From NCBI GenBank assembly GCA_963801255.1, contig CAWDEC010000012.1, positions 620,001 to 684,000 of the forward strand: DNA of 64,000 nt. Direction: 5' to 3'. This stretch comes from JAICXG01 sp963801255. GTDB lineage: Bacteria; Verrucomicrobiota; Verrucomicrobiia; Chthoniobacterales; UBA10450. Below, piece after piece: positions 1 through 9,050 of this stretch (positions are counted from its first letter, which is position 1; every line of letters begins with the position of its first letter). Made by a program: the position numbers and the translations under genes. The notes below the pieces were generated by a model. The model had not been told where the DNA came from, did not search any database, and saw nothing but the letters and a program-made list of their open reading frames with translations.

Positions 1-1
1 C

Positions 2-67
2 GCGGCCACCAAGGTAGCGCTGCGCAGCCGGCTGAAGCGGTTGCAGCGAGAAAATGCGCCTCGTTAG
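2..67 (+). CDS. C-terminal end of an unidentified protein (partial)
   Basis: The reading frame beginning at base 2 is open from the window edge to a TAG at 65-67 and encodes about 21 residues rich in Lys and Arg (ending RLKRLQRENAPR). The basic amphipathic end resembles the last helix of a sigma-70 region 4 protein, but 21 residues cannot settle this. The stop codon lies inside a copy of the repeated word TCGTTAGGC (61-69). A second frame is also open here, so this is only a candidate. Confidence 0.3.
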   Translation, partial: AATKVALRSRLKRLQRENAPR

Positions 68-132
68 GCAAGCTCGACTTCATTTTCTCGCGCGTTAGTT
101 GCGCAATTTTCCAACCGGTTCACGCTGAGAAG

Positions 133-660
133 ATGGCCACGCAACCGCAAGCTCGAGAACTCGAGTGGGAAGTGCTCCCTCCAGAGGAGAAAAAGCAACG
201 AAGCGATCTGGAAACGCTTTTTCGCTGGCTCGCCCTGGTCATGGACGATCTCCTCCGCTTACCCGGAACGCGCTTCCGCTTCGGGCTCGATCCCCTCATA
301 GGGCTTTTGCCTGGTCTCGGTGACACCGGCTCGGCGATTATTTCTGCGTTGGCGTTGGTCGCCGCTGCGCGTCGCGGGCTGCCAAAGATTCTTCTCGTCC
401 GCATGTCGCTCAACATCCTGATCAATGAAGCAGTTGGCATCATTCCAATCGTTGGCGACGCGTTCTCTTTTTGGTTCAAATCGAACGCGCGCAATTACGA
501 ACTACTCAAACGCCACACCGCCGCCCCGCGCCGCTCTACGACAGGCGATTGGGTTTTCGTCTGGCTCGTTCTTGCCGCGCTTGCGCTTATTCTCGTCGTT
601 AGTCTGGCGGTCAGCTTTTGGCTGATTTCGGCAATCCTCCACCTGCTGGGCCGCCGTTAA
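133..660 (+). CDS. DUF4112 domain membrane protein
   Basis: 175-residue protein of unknown function. Residues about 40-125 carry the DUF4112 signature: a segment reading LPGTRFRFGLDPLIG, then LLPGLGD, a hydrophobic stretch, and a second GIIPIVGD motif. A strongly hydrophobic segment near residues 145-168 is a likely transmembrane helix close to the C-terminus. The protein is predicted to sit in the inner membrane with a charged N-terminal tail. The ATG is 65 bases after the preceding stop and it converges with glnE. No reaction is known for the family, so no function is assigned. Confidence 0.8.
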   Translation: MATQPQARELEWEVLPPEEKKQRSDLETLFRWLALVMDDLLRLPGTRFRFGLDPLIGLLPGLGDTGSAIISALALVAAARRGLPKILLVRMSLNILINEAVGIIPIVGDAFSFWFKSNARNYELLKRHTAAPRRSTTGDWVFVWLVLAALALILVVSLAVSFWLISAILHLLGRR

Positions 661-705
661 CAAAATGCGGGATGCTTGCGAAGGAAGTCCTGCCTTCGGT
701 CGACC

Positions 706-3438
706 CTAGTCCGCCAGATAACGCAGACGAAGCGAACGAATAACTTCGCGCGCGCGGCCATAAGGAGCGCGAAACTCCGCGACGTTTGCAAATCGGAGCC
801 GTCGCACAAAGCGCATTTCCTCGTCATGGGTTCGCGGCAGAGTCGACACGCTGCGAAATTGCCAACGGCGCAAGACCGATTCACAGCCGCGCAGGAAAGT
901 GTAGGCCTCCGCGAGGTTGGCGGCGTCATTGGTCTCAAAAATCTCGTTCGCCGAAAGCTTCGCGACTGCGCTTAACGAGTTCGGCTCCCAAACGCGATGC
1001 TGCATTTGCAATCCCTGAATCAGGAACTCAGCCTCGACCATTCCGCCAACTCCAGTCTTAAAATCGAAGAAATCGTTTCCGCTGCCGCGCTCGTTCGCGA
1101 TGCGCATGAGCATGTTTTGAATTTGCCTGACAAGGTCCGTTTTCCTGCCCGCCTCGCGCCAGAGTTCCTTCGCCAGCGCTTCAAAATCAAAACGCTGCGG
1201 ACCGGCAATTCCGCGCGCTCGAGTGAGTGATTGCAGTTCCCAAAATTGCGCCCGTTTTTCGTAATAGTTGCGCAACGTTTCGAGTGAGCAGACAAGCGGA
1301 CCTTTTTCACCCTCCGGCCGCAAGCGCGCGTCAATCTTGGAGAAACTTCCCTCCGCCGTGGACAGCGACATTTCGCCAATCAAGTTTTGCGCGGGTCGTG
1401 GATCGTCGCCGATGAAGATGACGTCGAGATCCGCACCGTAACCGATTTCACGACCGCCAAATTTTCCGAGCGCAATGATGGTCAGTGCACCCTCTGGATT
1501 GAGGAGATGATCGACCTGAATGAGGCACGCTTCGGAGAGATCGTTCATTTCCTCGAGCAATTGAGCGAGGGGCGCGAGGCGCAACACGTCGCGCAAAAGA
1601 ATGCGCAGTACCTCGCGTTGTCGATAGATGCGCACCGGATCGATGGCTTGTTTGGTGGCGCCTAACGACTCCAAGCGCGCCAAATGCTCAGAGACGCTAA
1701 AGGTTCGATCGAGCATCCCGCTTCGCGTTAGCTCCTCCAGCCATTGCGGACGACGAATAAGCCAACTGCCGGCTGCTTCACTCGCGTCGAAAGTTTTCAC
1801 CAGCAACTCCAGCAAACGCGGATTCGCGACGAGCAATTCGAAAAGAAGGCTGCGAAAACCGTAGGCTTCGACGAAGCGGAGAAACTGGGTCAGCGTGACG
1901 TCAGGATCTGCCGTGCGGCCAAGCCGGCCAAGGAGAAGCGGACGAAGTTTGCGTGAGATCTGCCTCGTGCGCGGCGCGACGTGAAGACCGGTCGCGCTTC
2001 GCCCAAGCTGGGCGATATTTTTTTCCGCCTGCACAGCATCGCGAAAAGCGGCGAAATCGGCGGCGCCGGAGTCCTTGTTCGTCGGCGTGGCCTGAATTAC
2101 GCGCCGAAAAACCGCACGCACGGCTTGCATTTGCTCGTGCAGCTTTTCCAGTAACGCTTTCCCGGCGGCGAAGCCAAGACTGCGCGCCAGGATGCGTAGC
2201 GCCTCACCATTCTCGGGGACGGTGTGAGTTTGCTGTTCGTCTTCGATCTGGAGGCGATGCTCCACCCGGCGGAGAAAACGATACGCGCCGTCCAGGGCGA
2301 ACGCATCGTCGTTAGGCAAGAAATCGAGTTCGGCCAGGCCGCGCAGCGCCTTGAGAGTTCCGGCTTCCTGCAGAAAAGGATGCCGCGCGCCATGCAACAG
2401 TTGCAGTGCCTGGACAACAAATTCGACTTCACGAATTCCACCGACACCCAGCTTCACGTTGCGGTCGTGTTCTTCGAAGCCAAGAATATCCCGCTCGATG
2501 CGCAACTTAATGGCCGCCACTTCATCGAGCAGATCAGGCGTAGGGTTTTGCGGAAATGCGAACGGCTGCAACTGGCGCAGAAAGTCGTAAGCCAGCTCCC
2601 GATCACCGCAGATCCATCGCGTGCGGATGAGCGCCATGCGCTCCCAGGTTTCGCCAAAGCCGGCGTAGTAATTTTCCATGCTGGCGAGCGACCTAACGAG
2701 TGGTCCCGCCCGGCCCTCCGGGCGCAAACGCAAGTCGATCCGGAAAAGCGAGCCAGCTGGATCGCTGGCAGCAAAGGTCTCAATGATCTTGTTCCCCAAT
2801 CGGGTGAACCATTCGTGGTAACTAAAGCGCGCGTTAAGCTGGCCTTCTTCGCTGTAGACAAAGATGAGATCGACGTCCGAGCTGTGGTTCAGCTCGCGAC
2901 CGCCGAGCTTTCCCGCGCCGATGATCGCGAATCCGCTCTCGGGGGAACCCCAACGCTGACGCAGCTCGGCGTCCCAGTGATCGAAGACCGTCGTCAGGCA
3001 GATGTCCGCCAATTGCGACAGCTCGATCATCGTTTCCTCAAGCGGCGCAACACCTGAAATCTCGCGCAGAGCGATGCGCACCATCTCGCGACCCTTCCAA
3101 GTACGCAGGACGCGAAAATTCTCTGCCGCGACTGGCTGGCGGCCGGCAAGATTGTGTAGATCGGTCAGCATGCGGCCGTAACCGCGGCGATCTGCACACG
3201 TTTCAGGCTGGGCGAGCCAGAGGAGGATTTCCGGCTCTTGGATCAGGCGCGTCGCGCAAATATTGGAGACGGAGAGCAGATCAAAGAGCGCATCTGCGCC
3301 TAACGGAAATTCGCCAATCACCTTGGCCAGCGAGGGCGCCTCTTCCGTCCAGTTGGCTTCCAGAGCAGCCAGCGCGGCCGCGACCTGCGCAGGGCGAATA
3401 CTCCTGGAAGCGTCGCCTAACGAATTCGCGACCGCCAC
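706..3438 (-). CDS. glnE: Bifunctional glutamine synthetase adenylyltransferase / deadenylase
   Basis: GlnE adds AMP to, and removes it from, glutamine synthetase in response to PII, controlling nitrogen assimilation in the cytoplasm. Two nucleotidyltransferase domains are visible: GAGKLGGRELN with SSDVDLIF near residue 170, and ALGKFGGREIGYGADLDVIF near residue 650. Each is followed by a helical regulatory region with RLRPEG motifs, in the order typical of GlnE. About 910 residues matches the family. I chose the GTG at 3436-3438 because it lies one base after the TAG of the upstream rhomboid-like gene. A longer frame starting at a TTG near 3549 would overlap that gene by over 100 bases. Copies of GCCTAACGA occur at 1660, 2309 (reverse) and 3415. 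Confidence 0.93.
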   Translation of the reverse strand: MAVANSLGDASRSIRPAQVAAALAALEANWTEEAPSLAKVIGEFPLGADALFDLLSVSNICATRLIQEPEILLWLAQPETCADRRGYGRMLTDLHNLAGRQPVAAENFRVLRTWKGREMVRIALREISGVAPLEETMIELSQLADICLTTVFDHWDAELRQRWGSPESGFAIIGAGKLGGRELNHSSDVDLIFVYSEEGQLNARFSYHEWFTRLGNKIIETFAASDPAGSLFRIDLRLRPEGRAGPLVRSLASMENYYAGFGETWERMALIRTRWICGDRELAYDFLRQLQPFAFPQNPTPDLLDEVAAIKLRIERDILGFEEHDRNVKLGVGGIREVEFVVQALQLLHGARHPFLQEAGTLKALRGLAELDFLPNDDAFALDGAYRFLRRVEHRLQIEDEQQTHTVPENGEALRILARSLGFAAGKALLEKLHEQMQAVRAVFRRVIQATPTNKDSGAADFAAFRDAVQAEKNIAQLGRSATGLHVAPRTRQISRKLRPLLLGRLGRTADPDVTLTQFLRFVEAYGFRSLLFELLVANPRLLELLVKTFDASEAAGSWLIRRPQWLEELTRSGMLDRTFSVSEHLARLESLGATKQAIDPVRIYRQREVLRILLRDVLRLAPLAQLLEEMNDLSEACLIQVDHLLNPEGALTIIALGKFGGREIGYGADLDVIFIGDDPRPAQNLIGEMSLSTAEGSFSKIDARLRPEGEKGPLVCSLETLRNYYEKRAQFWELQSLTRARGIAGPQRFDFEALAKELWREAGRKTDLVRQIQNMLMRIANERGSGNDFFDFKTGVGGMVEAEFLIQGLQMQHRVWEPNSLSAVAKLSANEIFETNDAANLAEAYTFLRGCESVLRRWQFRSVSTLPRTHDEEMRFVRRLRFANVAEFRAPYGRAREVIRSLRLRYLAD

Positions 3439-3439
3439 G

Positions 3440-4309
3440 CTACTGTGGTGGTTCGGCCATCTTCTCCCGCACCCGCGCGAGTGTTCGTCGTTCGCTCCGG
3501 GTGAGGCTGCCAAATCCGCTGCAGGAAATCTTGTCCAGGAGCGGGTCAATCTCTTCGCTCACGAACTCATCGAAAGACATCTGGCGAAGACGTTCCCCGG
3601 CCTGTCGGCGACGCGAAAGCGAGCGCTGAATGAAGGAAGGGCGGCCGAAACCGAGCAGGTGAGCATAAAGCCAACCCGCGGCGCAGCCGCCCAGCCACGC
3701 ACTATGGCCCACCAGTCCATGCCTAACGAAAAGCATAAGCAGAATGCTTGCGCCCAAAAGTGCGTATGCGAGATGCTTGGTTCTCAGTCTCAGGGGTACA
3801 ACGAAAAAAAGGGAACCGGCGATCTCCAATTCCGGCAGGATGGTAGCATAGGCCACAACCAACGCAGCGATGCCGCCTGCGCCCGCCAGAAGTACGGTCG
3901 TTTTAGGCATGAAGAAGAGGTGGCCAAGCTCACCGCCCACCATTCCGCAAAGGTAGAGATAGAGGAAATGTCTCTGCCCTAGAATGGCTTCGATATCGCG
4001 CCCAAGAAAGTAAAGCACTGCTATACCGCCAGCAAAACTGAACAAACCGACGTGCAGAAACATGGCGCTCAAAAATTGCCATGCATAGGCCCTATCGATG
4101 CCCCGATAACTGAGGCCAAGATATTGCGCAATCAGTTCCGGCTGACTGGCTTGGACGAACAATTGCACGCAAAAGATGGCGACGTTCAACCCGATGAGAG
4201 AATAAAGAACGACGCGTTGAGAGGACGTCCAGCGATGGGCATGGGAATATGCTCTCCGGCCGGACAAACGCATACTTGTGACGGTATCGTAAACGCTTTC
4301 GATTGTCAT
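3440..4309 (-). CDS. Rhomboid-family membrane protein, predicted catalytically inactive
   Basis: About 289 residues with at least six hydrophobic segments and the rhomboid framework: WQFLSAMFLH, FLGRDIEAILG, AGAGG and AWLGGCAAG. After the membrane part comes a C-terminal helical domain (IDPLLDKISCSGFGSLT...) like the DUF6576 domain found on verrucomicrobial rhomboids. The catalytic Ser of GxSG is Gly (GAGG) and the catalytic His before LGG is Trp (AWLGG). The conserved His and Asn of the HxxHxxxN-type motif in the second helix are Ser and Gly. It is therefore likely a pseudoprotease, acting as a membrane chaperone or adaptor if it acts at all. The ATG at 4307-4309 is preferred; a TTG at 4336 would extend it by nine residues. 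It is followed directly by glnE. Confidence 0.85.
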   Translation of the reverse strand: MTIESVYDTVTSMRLSGRRAYSHAHRWTSSQRVVLYSLIGLNVAIFCVQLFVQASQPELIAQYLGLSYRGIDRAYAWQFLSAMFLHVGLFSFAGGIAVLYFLGRDIEAILGQRHFLYLYLCGMVGGELGHLFFMPKTTVLLAGAGGIAALVVAYATILPELEIAGSLFFVVPLRLRTKHLAYALLGASILLMLFVRHGLVGHSAWLGGCAAGWLYAHLLGFGRPSFIQRSLSRRRQAGERLRQMSFDEFVSEEIDPLLDKISCSGFGSLTRSERRTLARVREKMAEPPQ

Positions 4310-4380
4310 TGGGAAACGATGATCCGGAGCTATCAATGACTCTTCTCAAGAGGCTTTCGATTGAACGCCTGCTCCGGACT

Positions 4381-5247
4381 CTAAGGAGCCGGAGCCAGCA
4401 CGCGCAGACGACGAGAGCTTATCTCGAACTCCACCGGGCAGACGCCAGTTAATTCCCCATCGATTTCGACCGGCACCTCCTCGTCGCTGCTCACACGAAG
4501 TCGGCCCGTTTGGAAGTATTCCACCTCCGGCGTTGTAATCTCCGAGGCAAAAATGACATTTTGCAGATACTTGATCAGCTCCACGTAACCTAGCTGCTTA
4601 AAGACCAGCACGTCGAGCAACCCGTCATCGATCACCGCATGTTTGAAAAACGGAAACCGGCCCCCATAAAGTCGGCCGTTGCCGATAAGCACAAAGGATC
4701 CTTCTAGCGTTTTGCCTTCTTTAGTTGCGACCACGAGCCGCGGCGGTTTGCGGGCGGCGATCTGGGCCGCGCAAACCAGATAACTCAGTGGTCCAAAATT
4801 GCGCTTAAAGGTGAGGCTAGTCTCTTTTACCGCCTGCGCGTCCAGACCGACGCCCGCCAACTGCACGAAGTGCTTCTTGTTCGCCAGCGGTAAATCGATC
4901 CAACGGCAATGTCCGGCGCGAACAATTTCCCAGCACCGCCCGAGATTATTCGCCGGCAAGCCCATCTCGTTCGCGAAGACATTCATCGTTCCCATTGGCA
5001 TGAGACCGAGAGCAACGTCCGATCCGGCGATGCCATTGACGACTTCGTTGATCGTTCCGTCGCCGCCTGCGGCCACAATTTGGTCATAGCCTTCCACGAC
5101 TGCATTGCGCGCGAGGTGCTCGGCTTCGCCCGCAGTGGCGGTCGCGCAGAGAAATACATCGCCGCACATCGCACGCAGCCGCTCGATTAAACGCCGGGCT
5201 CGTTCGCCACGCGCGGTTGGATTGAGGATGACGCAGGTATTCGGCAA
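4381..5247 (-). CDS. Diacylglycerol/lipid kinase family protein
   Basis: 288-residue soluble kinase of the DagK/YegS/LCB5 family, which phosphorylates diacylglycerol or related lipids using ATP. The N-terminus reads CVILNPTARG, and the nucleotide-binding motif AAGGDGTINEVVNGI lies near residues 58-73, followed by MPMGTMNVFAN. The C-terminal beta-sandwich includes GGRFPFFKHAVIDDGLLDVLVF, as usual for the family. Length is normal. The best start is a TTG at 5247, since no ATG precedes the first conserved strand. It is divergent from the AsmA-like gene, with about 60 bases between them. The true lipid substrate cannot be read from the sequence. Confidence 0.88.
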   Translation of the reverse strand: MPNTCVILNPTARGERARRLIERLRAMCGDVFLCATATAGEAEHLARNAVVEGYDQIVAAGGDGTINEVVNGIAGSDVALGLMPMGTMNVFANEMGLPANNLGRCWEIVRAGHCRWIDLPLANKKHFVQLAGVGLDAQAVKETSLTFKRNFGPLSYLVCAAQIAARKPPRLVVATKEGKTLEGSFVLIGNGRLYGGRFPFFKHAVIDDGLLDVLVFKQLGYVELIKYLQNVIFASEITTPEVEYFQTGRLRVSSDEEVPVEIDGELTGVCPVEFEISSRRLRVLAPAP

Positions 5248-5309
5248 AGCGTTACTTGTTAGGCGGGTTTCGTCTTTTCTTCAACCGTGCGCTGCGTAGT
5301 CTTCCCGCG

Positions 5310-6881
5310 GTGAAACCAATCCGCCGGTTCCTGCTTTGGTTCCTGGGCGGGATCGCGCTCCTGTTCGCGATGCTGGTCCTGGGCGTAAATCTTTATGTCC
5401 AATCGCAGGGGGTGCATCGGCGTATCCAATTGGAGCTGAGCCAGCGGCTCGGCACGCCGCTGCGCCTGCGACAGATCAGCGTAACACCTTGGAGTGGACT
5501 AAAGCTGAACGGCATCACCATTCCGCAGGAGACAGGCAAAATCGGAGGTAATTTTCTCGAGGCACGAAGCTTTCAGCTGCGGGTGGAATTCTGGTCGCTC
5601 TTTAGCAATCGACTGGTGATCCGACAGGTGTCGCTTATCAGACCCGAAGTTGTCTGGGCCCAGAATTCGTCCGGCAAATGGCGTCTCCCCGAGCTCTCGC
5701 CGGAAGAAAGAATATCGGCGCCGGCGCCCACGCCAGGAACAACGACCGCAGACAACGTTGCTCCCGCTCCCCCGCCAACTGCTCCTGCTCCGGCCGCCCA
5801 AACCCCTTCGCCTAACGAATCGCTTCTTGCCAGTCCTCCCCCGCCGGTTTTCACCCCAGAAGTCCAGCGGGTTACTTTGAAGGACGGCGATTTTACCTTT
5901 CTCGATTCGCGCGGACGGGTGATCGCAAAATTTCTCGGCCTCGACTTCCACTCCAGTTTCCGGACGGCAACCGAGTTGAAGGGTAACGCCACCGTGAACA
6001 AAATTTCGCTGCGCGATCGTTTCTTTCTCGAAAAGCTCGAGTCGCCGCTGCGTTACGATCCAGTCGAACTCGCCTTCTCTAACATTTCTGCGCAGTGCGC
6101 CGGCGGAATGATCAACGGTCGTTACCAAATGCAGCCACAGGCCGTCGATTCGCCGTTTACGGCAGAGGTTAAGTTTCGCGATCTTCAGGTGGAAAAGCTC
6201 GTCACCAACGCAGGCGGCCCGCCGGGGATGATTCAAGGTCGCGTAGAAGGTTTTCTAGACGCGGCAGGCAAGACCGCCGACAGCAACGCGCTCAGCGGCC
6301 ATGGCGAGATTGTGTTGCGTGAAGGAAGACTGCAGCAATACAGCTTGCTCGTTGCACTCGGCCAAATTCTGCAGATCGATGAATTGACGCAGCTGCAACT
6401 CGAACAAGCCGAGGTCAAATATCACATTGATCCCGGCATCGTGAAGGTCGACGAAATGATTTTGCGCTCGCCGAACATCCGCCTCACTGCTACCGGCACT
6501 GTCACGTTCAACGGCAAACTCCGGCTAAATTCGCAGCTTGCCCTTAACGACAAGATCCGCCGCCAACTCTTCTCGCCGGTTCGAGAAAATTTTCAGCCGA
6601 TACCGGAGCCTCCTGGCTACGCTGCGGTTAATTTTCGCATCAGTGGCACAGTTGAACGGCCGAAGACTGACCTGATGGATAAACTGGTCGGGCAGGATTT
6701 ACGCGATCTCGGCGGCGTAATCAGCGGTCTCTTCAGTCATCCAAAAAAGAAAAAGGCGCAGCCGGCTGCAACGTCGGCGCCGGGAGCTTCGCCTAACGAG
6801 ACGTCTCCATCTCCGACCGCAACCGTGTCGCCTAACGAGCAAACGCCGGAAGCCAGTGTAGTCGCCACACCTTCGCCATGA
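5310..6881 (+). CDS. AsmA-like envelope protein with proline-rich tail
   Basis: About 523 residues. An N-terminal membrane anchor (FLLWFLGGIALLFAMLVLGVN) is followed by a periplasmic region with AsmA-family features: LRLRQISVTPWSGLKLNGI early on, and a late repeat-rich region reading IRLTATGTVTFNGKLRLNSQL. AsmA-like proteins are implicated in lipid transport or outer-membrane assembly; a role here is inferred from the fold only. Two low-complexity Pro/Ala/Thr segments are present, one near residues 135-190 and one at the C-terminus. Three GCCTAACGA words fall in these linkers (5810, 6791, 6830) and encode PNE. I chose GTG at 5310 just before the anchor; an upstream TTG at 5256 is also open. 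The stop overlaps the start of rsmD. Confidence 0.75.
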   Translation: MKPIRRFLLWFLGGIALLFAMLVLGVNLYVQSQGVHRRIQLELSQRLGTPLRLRQISVTPWSGLKLNGITIPQETGKIGGNFLEARSFQLRVEFWSLFSNRLVIRQVSLIRPEVVWAQNSSGKWRLPELSPEERISAPAPTPGTTTADNVAPAPPPTAPAPAAQTPSPNESLLASPPPPVFTPEVQRVTLKDGDFTFLDSRGRVIAKFLGLDFHSSFRTATELKGNATVNKISLRDRFFLEKLESPLRYDPVELAFSNISAQCAGGMINGRYQMQPQAVDSPFTAEVKFRDLQVEKLVTNAGGPPGMIQGRVEGFLDAAGKTADSNALSGHGEIVLREGRLQQYSLLVALGQILQIDELTQLQLEQAEVKYHIDPGIVKVDEMILRSPNIRLTATGTVTFNGKLRLNSQLALNDKIRRQLFSPVRENFQPIPEPPGYAAVNFRISGTVERPKTDLMDKLVGQDLRDLGGVISGLFSHPKKKKAQPAATSAPGASPNETSPSPTATVSPNEQTPEASVVATPSP

Positions 6882-7444
6882 GAGTGATCGCCGGGACGGC
6901 CGGCGGTCTGCGCCTTTTCGCACCCAGAACAGGCGTTCGACCAACGATGGACCGGGTAAAAGCGGCGATTTTCTCCAGCCTTGGTGAACGGGTAATTGGT
7001 GCGCGCGTGCTTGACCTGTTTGCCGGCACGGGTGCGCTCGGAATTGAAGCGCTCAGCCGCGGCGCCCGCTCTGCCACCTTCGTGGAAAGCGACCGGCAGG
7101 CTATCGCTGCCATCGAACGCAACCTCGCCCAAACCGGGTTGAGCGGGCGAATTTGCAAGCAAGACGTTTTCGCCTTTCTCCAGCACGCCAGCAGAGCGGA
7201 AATGAACGATGTCATCTTCGCCGACCCGCCCTACGACCCGCGCGACGGTGGGGACAATTTCACTGAGCTGCTTTTGCTAGATGATCGATTGCCCGGGCGC
7301 CTAACGATTGAAGGAATTTTCGTTCTCGAGAAGCGCCCGGGTGAGCAATTGCCTTCGACTGATCTGTGGGAAACACTTCGGCGAAAGACCTACGGCGCGA
7401 CGGAGACGATTTTTCTGCGACGAAAAAGTAACCGCGCCAAGTAA
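6878..7444 (+). CDS. rsmD: 16S rRNA (guanine-966-N2)-methyltransferase
   Basis: 188-residue SAM-dependent methyltransferase of the RsmD family, which modifies G966 of 16S rRNA during 30S assembly. The N-terminal MRVIAGTAGGLRL and RPTMDRVKAAIFSSL motifs are diagnostic. The SAM-binding motif VLDLFAGTGALGIEALSRGA starts near residue 45, and the catalytic DPPY is at about residue 115. Length is normal. The ATG overlaps the TGA of the AsmA-like gene (ATGA), so the two are probably co-translated. Confidence 0.95.
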   Translation: MRVIAGTAGGLRLFAPRTGVRPTMDRVKAAIFSSLGERVIGARVLDLFAGTGALGIEALSRGARSATFVESDRQAIAAIERNLAQTGLSGRICKQDVFAFLQHASRAEMNDVIFADPPYDPRDGGDNFTELLLLDDRLPGRLTIEGIFVLEKRPGEQLPSTDLWETLRRKTYGATETIFLRRKSNRAK

Positions 7445-7632
7445 GTCATGAAGCTTGTCAGCAATCGTTCTCGACTTCCGATGCCGAATGCACTCGAGGT
7501 TCTGGTTGCGATCTGCCAATGCGGCGGACTTGCGACATCGAATCGCGCGCGTCTGACCTTGCTTATCCATCGGGAAATTCGCACCTGCGATACACAGCCG
7601 CCAACACGCGAAGCGAGGGCGCTATCCGGGCA

Positions 7633-8925
7633 ATGACTCGGTTCCTCTACAATCTCCTTTTTCCGTTTGCCCTGCTCGCTTTCCTGCCGGGCTACATCGT
7701 CAAAATGCTCCGGCGTGGAAATTACCGAAACAAGTTCGGACAGCGTCTCGGCTTTTATGATCGCGCAACTCGCGCCCGGCTGACCGAGAATCGGTGCACT
7801 TGGATTCACGCCGTGAGCGTCGGTGAAGTCATGGTTGCTCTGAAACTGTCCGCCAAAATGAAGAAACGCGATCCTACCCTGCATCTTGCCCTTACAACTA
7901 CCACTACGACAGGCTTCGCCCTTGCCTCGCGCCAGGCGCCTGATTGGATCGAAGTGCTTTACACGCCCTTGGATTTCTGGCCGATCATGCATCGAGCTTT
8001 CGCGGTCATTCGCCCTCTACGGATTGTTCTCGTTGAGGCCGAAGTCTGGCCAAACATGACCGCGTTCGCACACGCCCGAAGAATCCCACTCGCCCTCGTT
8101 AACGCGCGCCTTTCAGCGCGTTCCGAGGCGCGCTTTCGCAGATTTCGCCGACTGGTCGTCTCTTGCTTTCGACGACTCGATCTCGTTTGCGTGCAGGAGA
8201 AGGAGGACGTTGCGCGCTGGAAATCGCTCGACGTGCCTAACGATCGTATCCGAGTAGTCGGCAGCATCAAGTTTGATCCCGCGGAGGCTGAATCCAATCC
8301 CGAAATACCGCAGACGGTTCTGCGAACCCTGGGTGTTGATTTGCACCGGCCAATCCTCCTCGCCGGCAGCACACACCAGGGCGAGGAGGAGATTCTCGGG
8401 CGAATTTTCCTCGCCCTCCGCCGCGATTTTCAAGACTTGTTCCTCATCATTGCGCCGCGGCATACCGAACGCCTACGCGAAGTCGAGTCTCACTTGCGTA
8501 CCCTTGGTCTAACCGTCGCCCGCCGCAGTCAGTCCGAAGCGTCGGCGCAGGTGGATTGCCTGCTCCTGGATACGGTGGGTGAGCTGCGCGATTGGTATGC
8601 CGTCGCGACCGTCGTCTTTGTCGGCAAGAGCCTTACGACGCGTGGCGGCCAAAATCCGGTGGAAGCGATCGTGGCCAAGCGACCGGTAGTCTTTGGTCCG
8701 CACATGGAAAACTTCGCCGCGCTTGCTGAAGCGTTAACCGCCTCTGCGGGAGCATTGCAGCTACCTGACGAGCGAGCTCTGCAAATTGCGCTCTCCGGGC
8801 TTCTGCGTGATCCAGTCGAACGCGAACGGCTCGTTGCAGCAGCGCGCCGAGTGCTCGATCACCATCGCGGCGCAACCGAGCGGACGGCCGTGCTGCTGCA
8901 GGATCTCGCGCCGTCGCTACCGTGA
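7633..8925 (+). CDS. waaA: 3-deoxy-D-manno-octulosonic acid (KDO) transferase
   Basis: 430-residue glycosyltransferase that attaches KDO to lipid A precursors at the inner membrane, showing that the organism makes LPS. A hydrophobic N-terminal segment (FLYNLLFPFALLAFLPGYIV) precedes the GT-N domain with WIHAVSVGEV, LTTTTTTGFALA, YTPLDFWP and EAEVWPN. The C-terminal domain has VVGSIKFD, LLAGSTHQGEEE and GGQNPVEAIVAKRPVVFGPHMENF. All are family hallmarks. The ATG at 7633 matches the family's usual N-terminus; the frame is open further upstream without homology. The gene lies 47 bases before tRNA-Glu. Confidence 0.94.
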   Translation: MTRFLYNLLFPFALLAFLPGYIVKMLRRGNYRNKFGQRLGFYDRATRARLTENRCTWIHAVSVGEVMVALKLSAKMKKRDPTLHLALTTTTTTGFALASRQAPDWIEVLYTPLDFWPIMHRAFAVIRPLRIVLVEAEVWPNMTAFAHARRIPLALVNARLSARSEARFRRFRRLVVSCFRRLDLVCVQEKEDVARWKSLDVPNDRIRVVGSIKFDPAEAESNPEIPQTVLRTLGVDLHRPILLAGSTHQGEEEILGRIFLALRRDFQDLFLIIAPRHTERLREVESHLRTLGLTVARRSQSEASAQVDCLLLDTVGELRDWYAVATVVFVGKSLTTRGGQNPVEAIVAKRPVVFGPHMENFAALAEALTASAGALQLPDERALQIALSGLLRDPVERERLVAAARRVLDHHRGATERTAVLLQDLAPSLP

Positions 8926-8931
8926 AATCTC

Positions 8932-8960
8932 TTGCAACCCCGGGGACGCCTCGGAATATT
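8932..8960 (+). promoter_or_regulatory. Possible sigma-70 promoter for tRNA-Glu
   Basis: A TTGCAA at 8932-8937 and an AATATT at 8955-8960 are separated by 17 bases, each matching four of six consensus positions. A start seven to ten bases later would fall just before the tRNA at 8973, followed by a GC-rich discriminator. This is pattern matching only. Confidence 0.35.
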
Positions 8961-8972
8961 GGGCGCTCCTTT

Positions 8973-9045
8973 GACCCTATCGTCCAGTGGCCTAGGACAC
9001 CGCCCTTTCACGGCGGTAACACGGGTTCGAATCCCGTTAGGGTCG
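8973..9045 (+). tRNA. tRNA-Glu (anticodon TTC)
   Basis: 73 bases fold as a cloverleaf. Acceptor GACCCTA (8973-8979) pairs with TAGGGTC (9038-9044), with G9045 as discriminator. The anticodon stem CCGCC/GGCGG encloses loop CTTTCAC with anticodon TTC. The T arm contains GTTCGAATC. CCA is not encoded. The 3' end contains CGTTAGGG, one base off the repeated word of this window. No direct repeat or integrase gene nearby suggests use as an integration site. Confidence 0.96.
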
Positions 9046-9050
9046 ATTCT

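Noticed and set aside
2224..3057. Antisense open frame (277 codons) inside glnE
   Set aside because: It is a shadow of a conserved gene without a domain or plausible ribosome site.
8973..9045. tRNA-Glu as an attachment site for the accessory region
   Set aside because: No direct repeat of the tRNA 3' end and no integrase gene are seen, and the next 12 kb are housekeeping genes.
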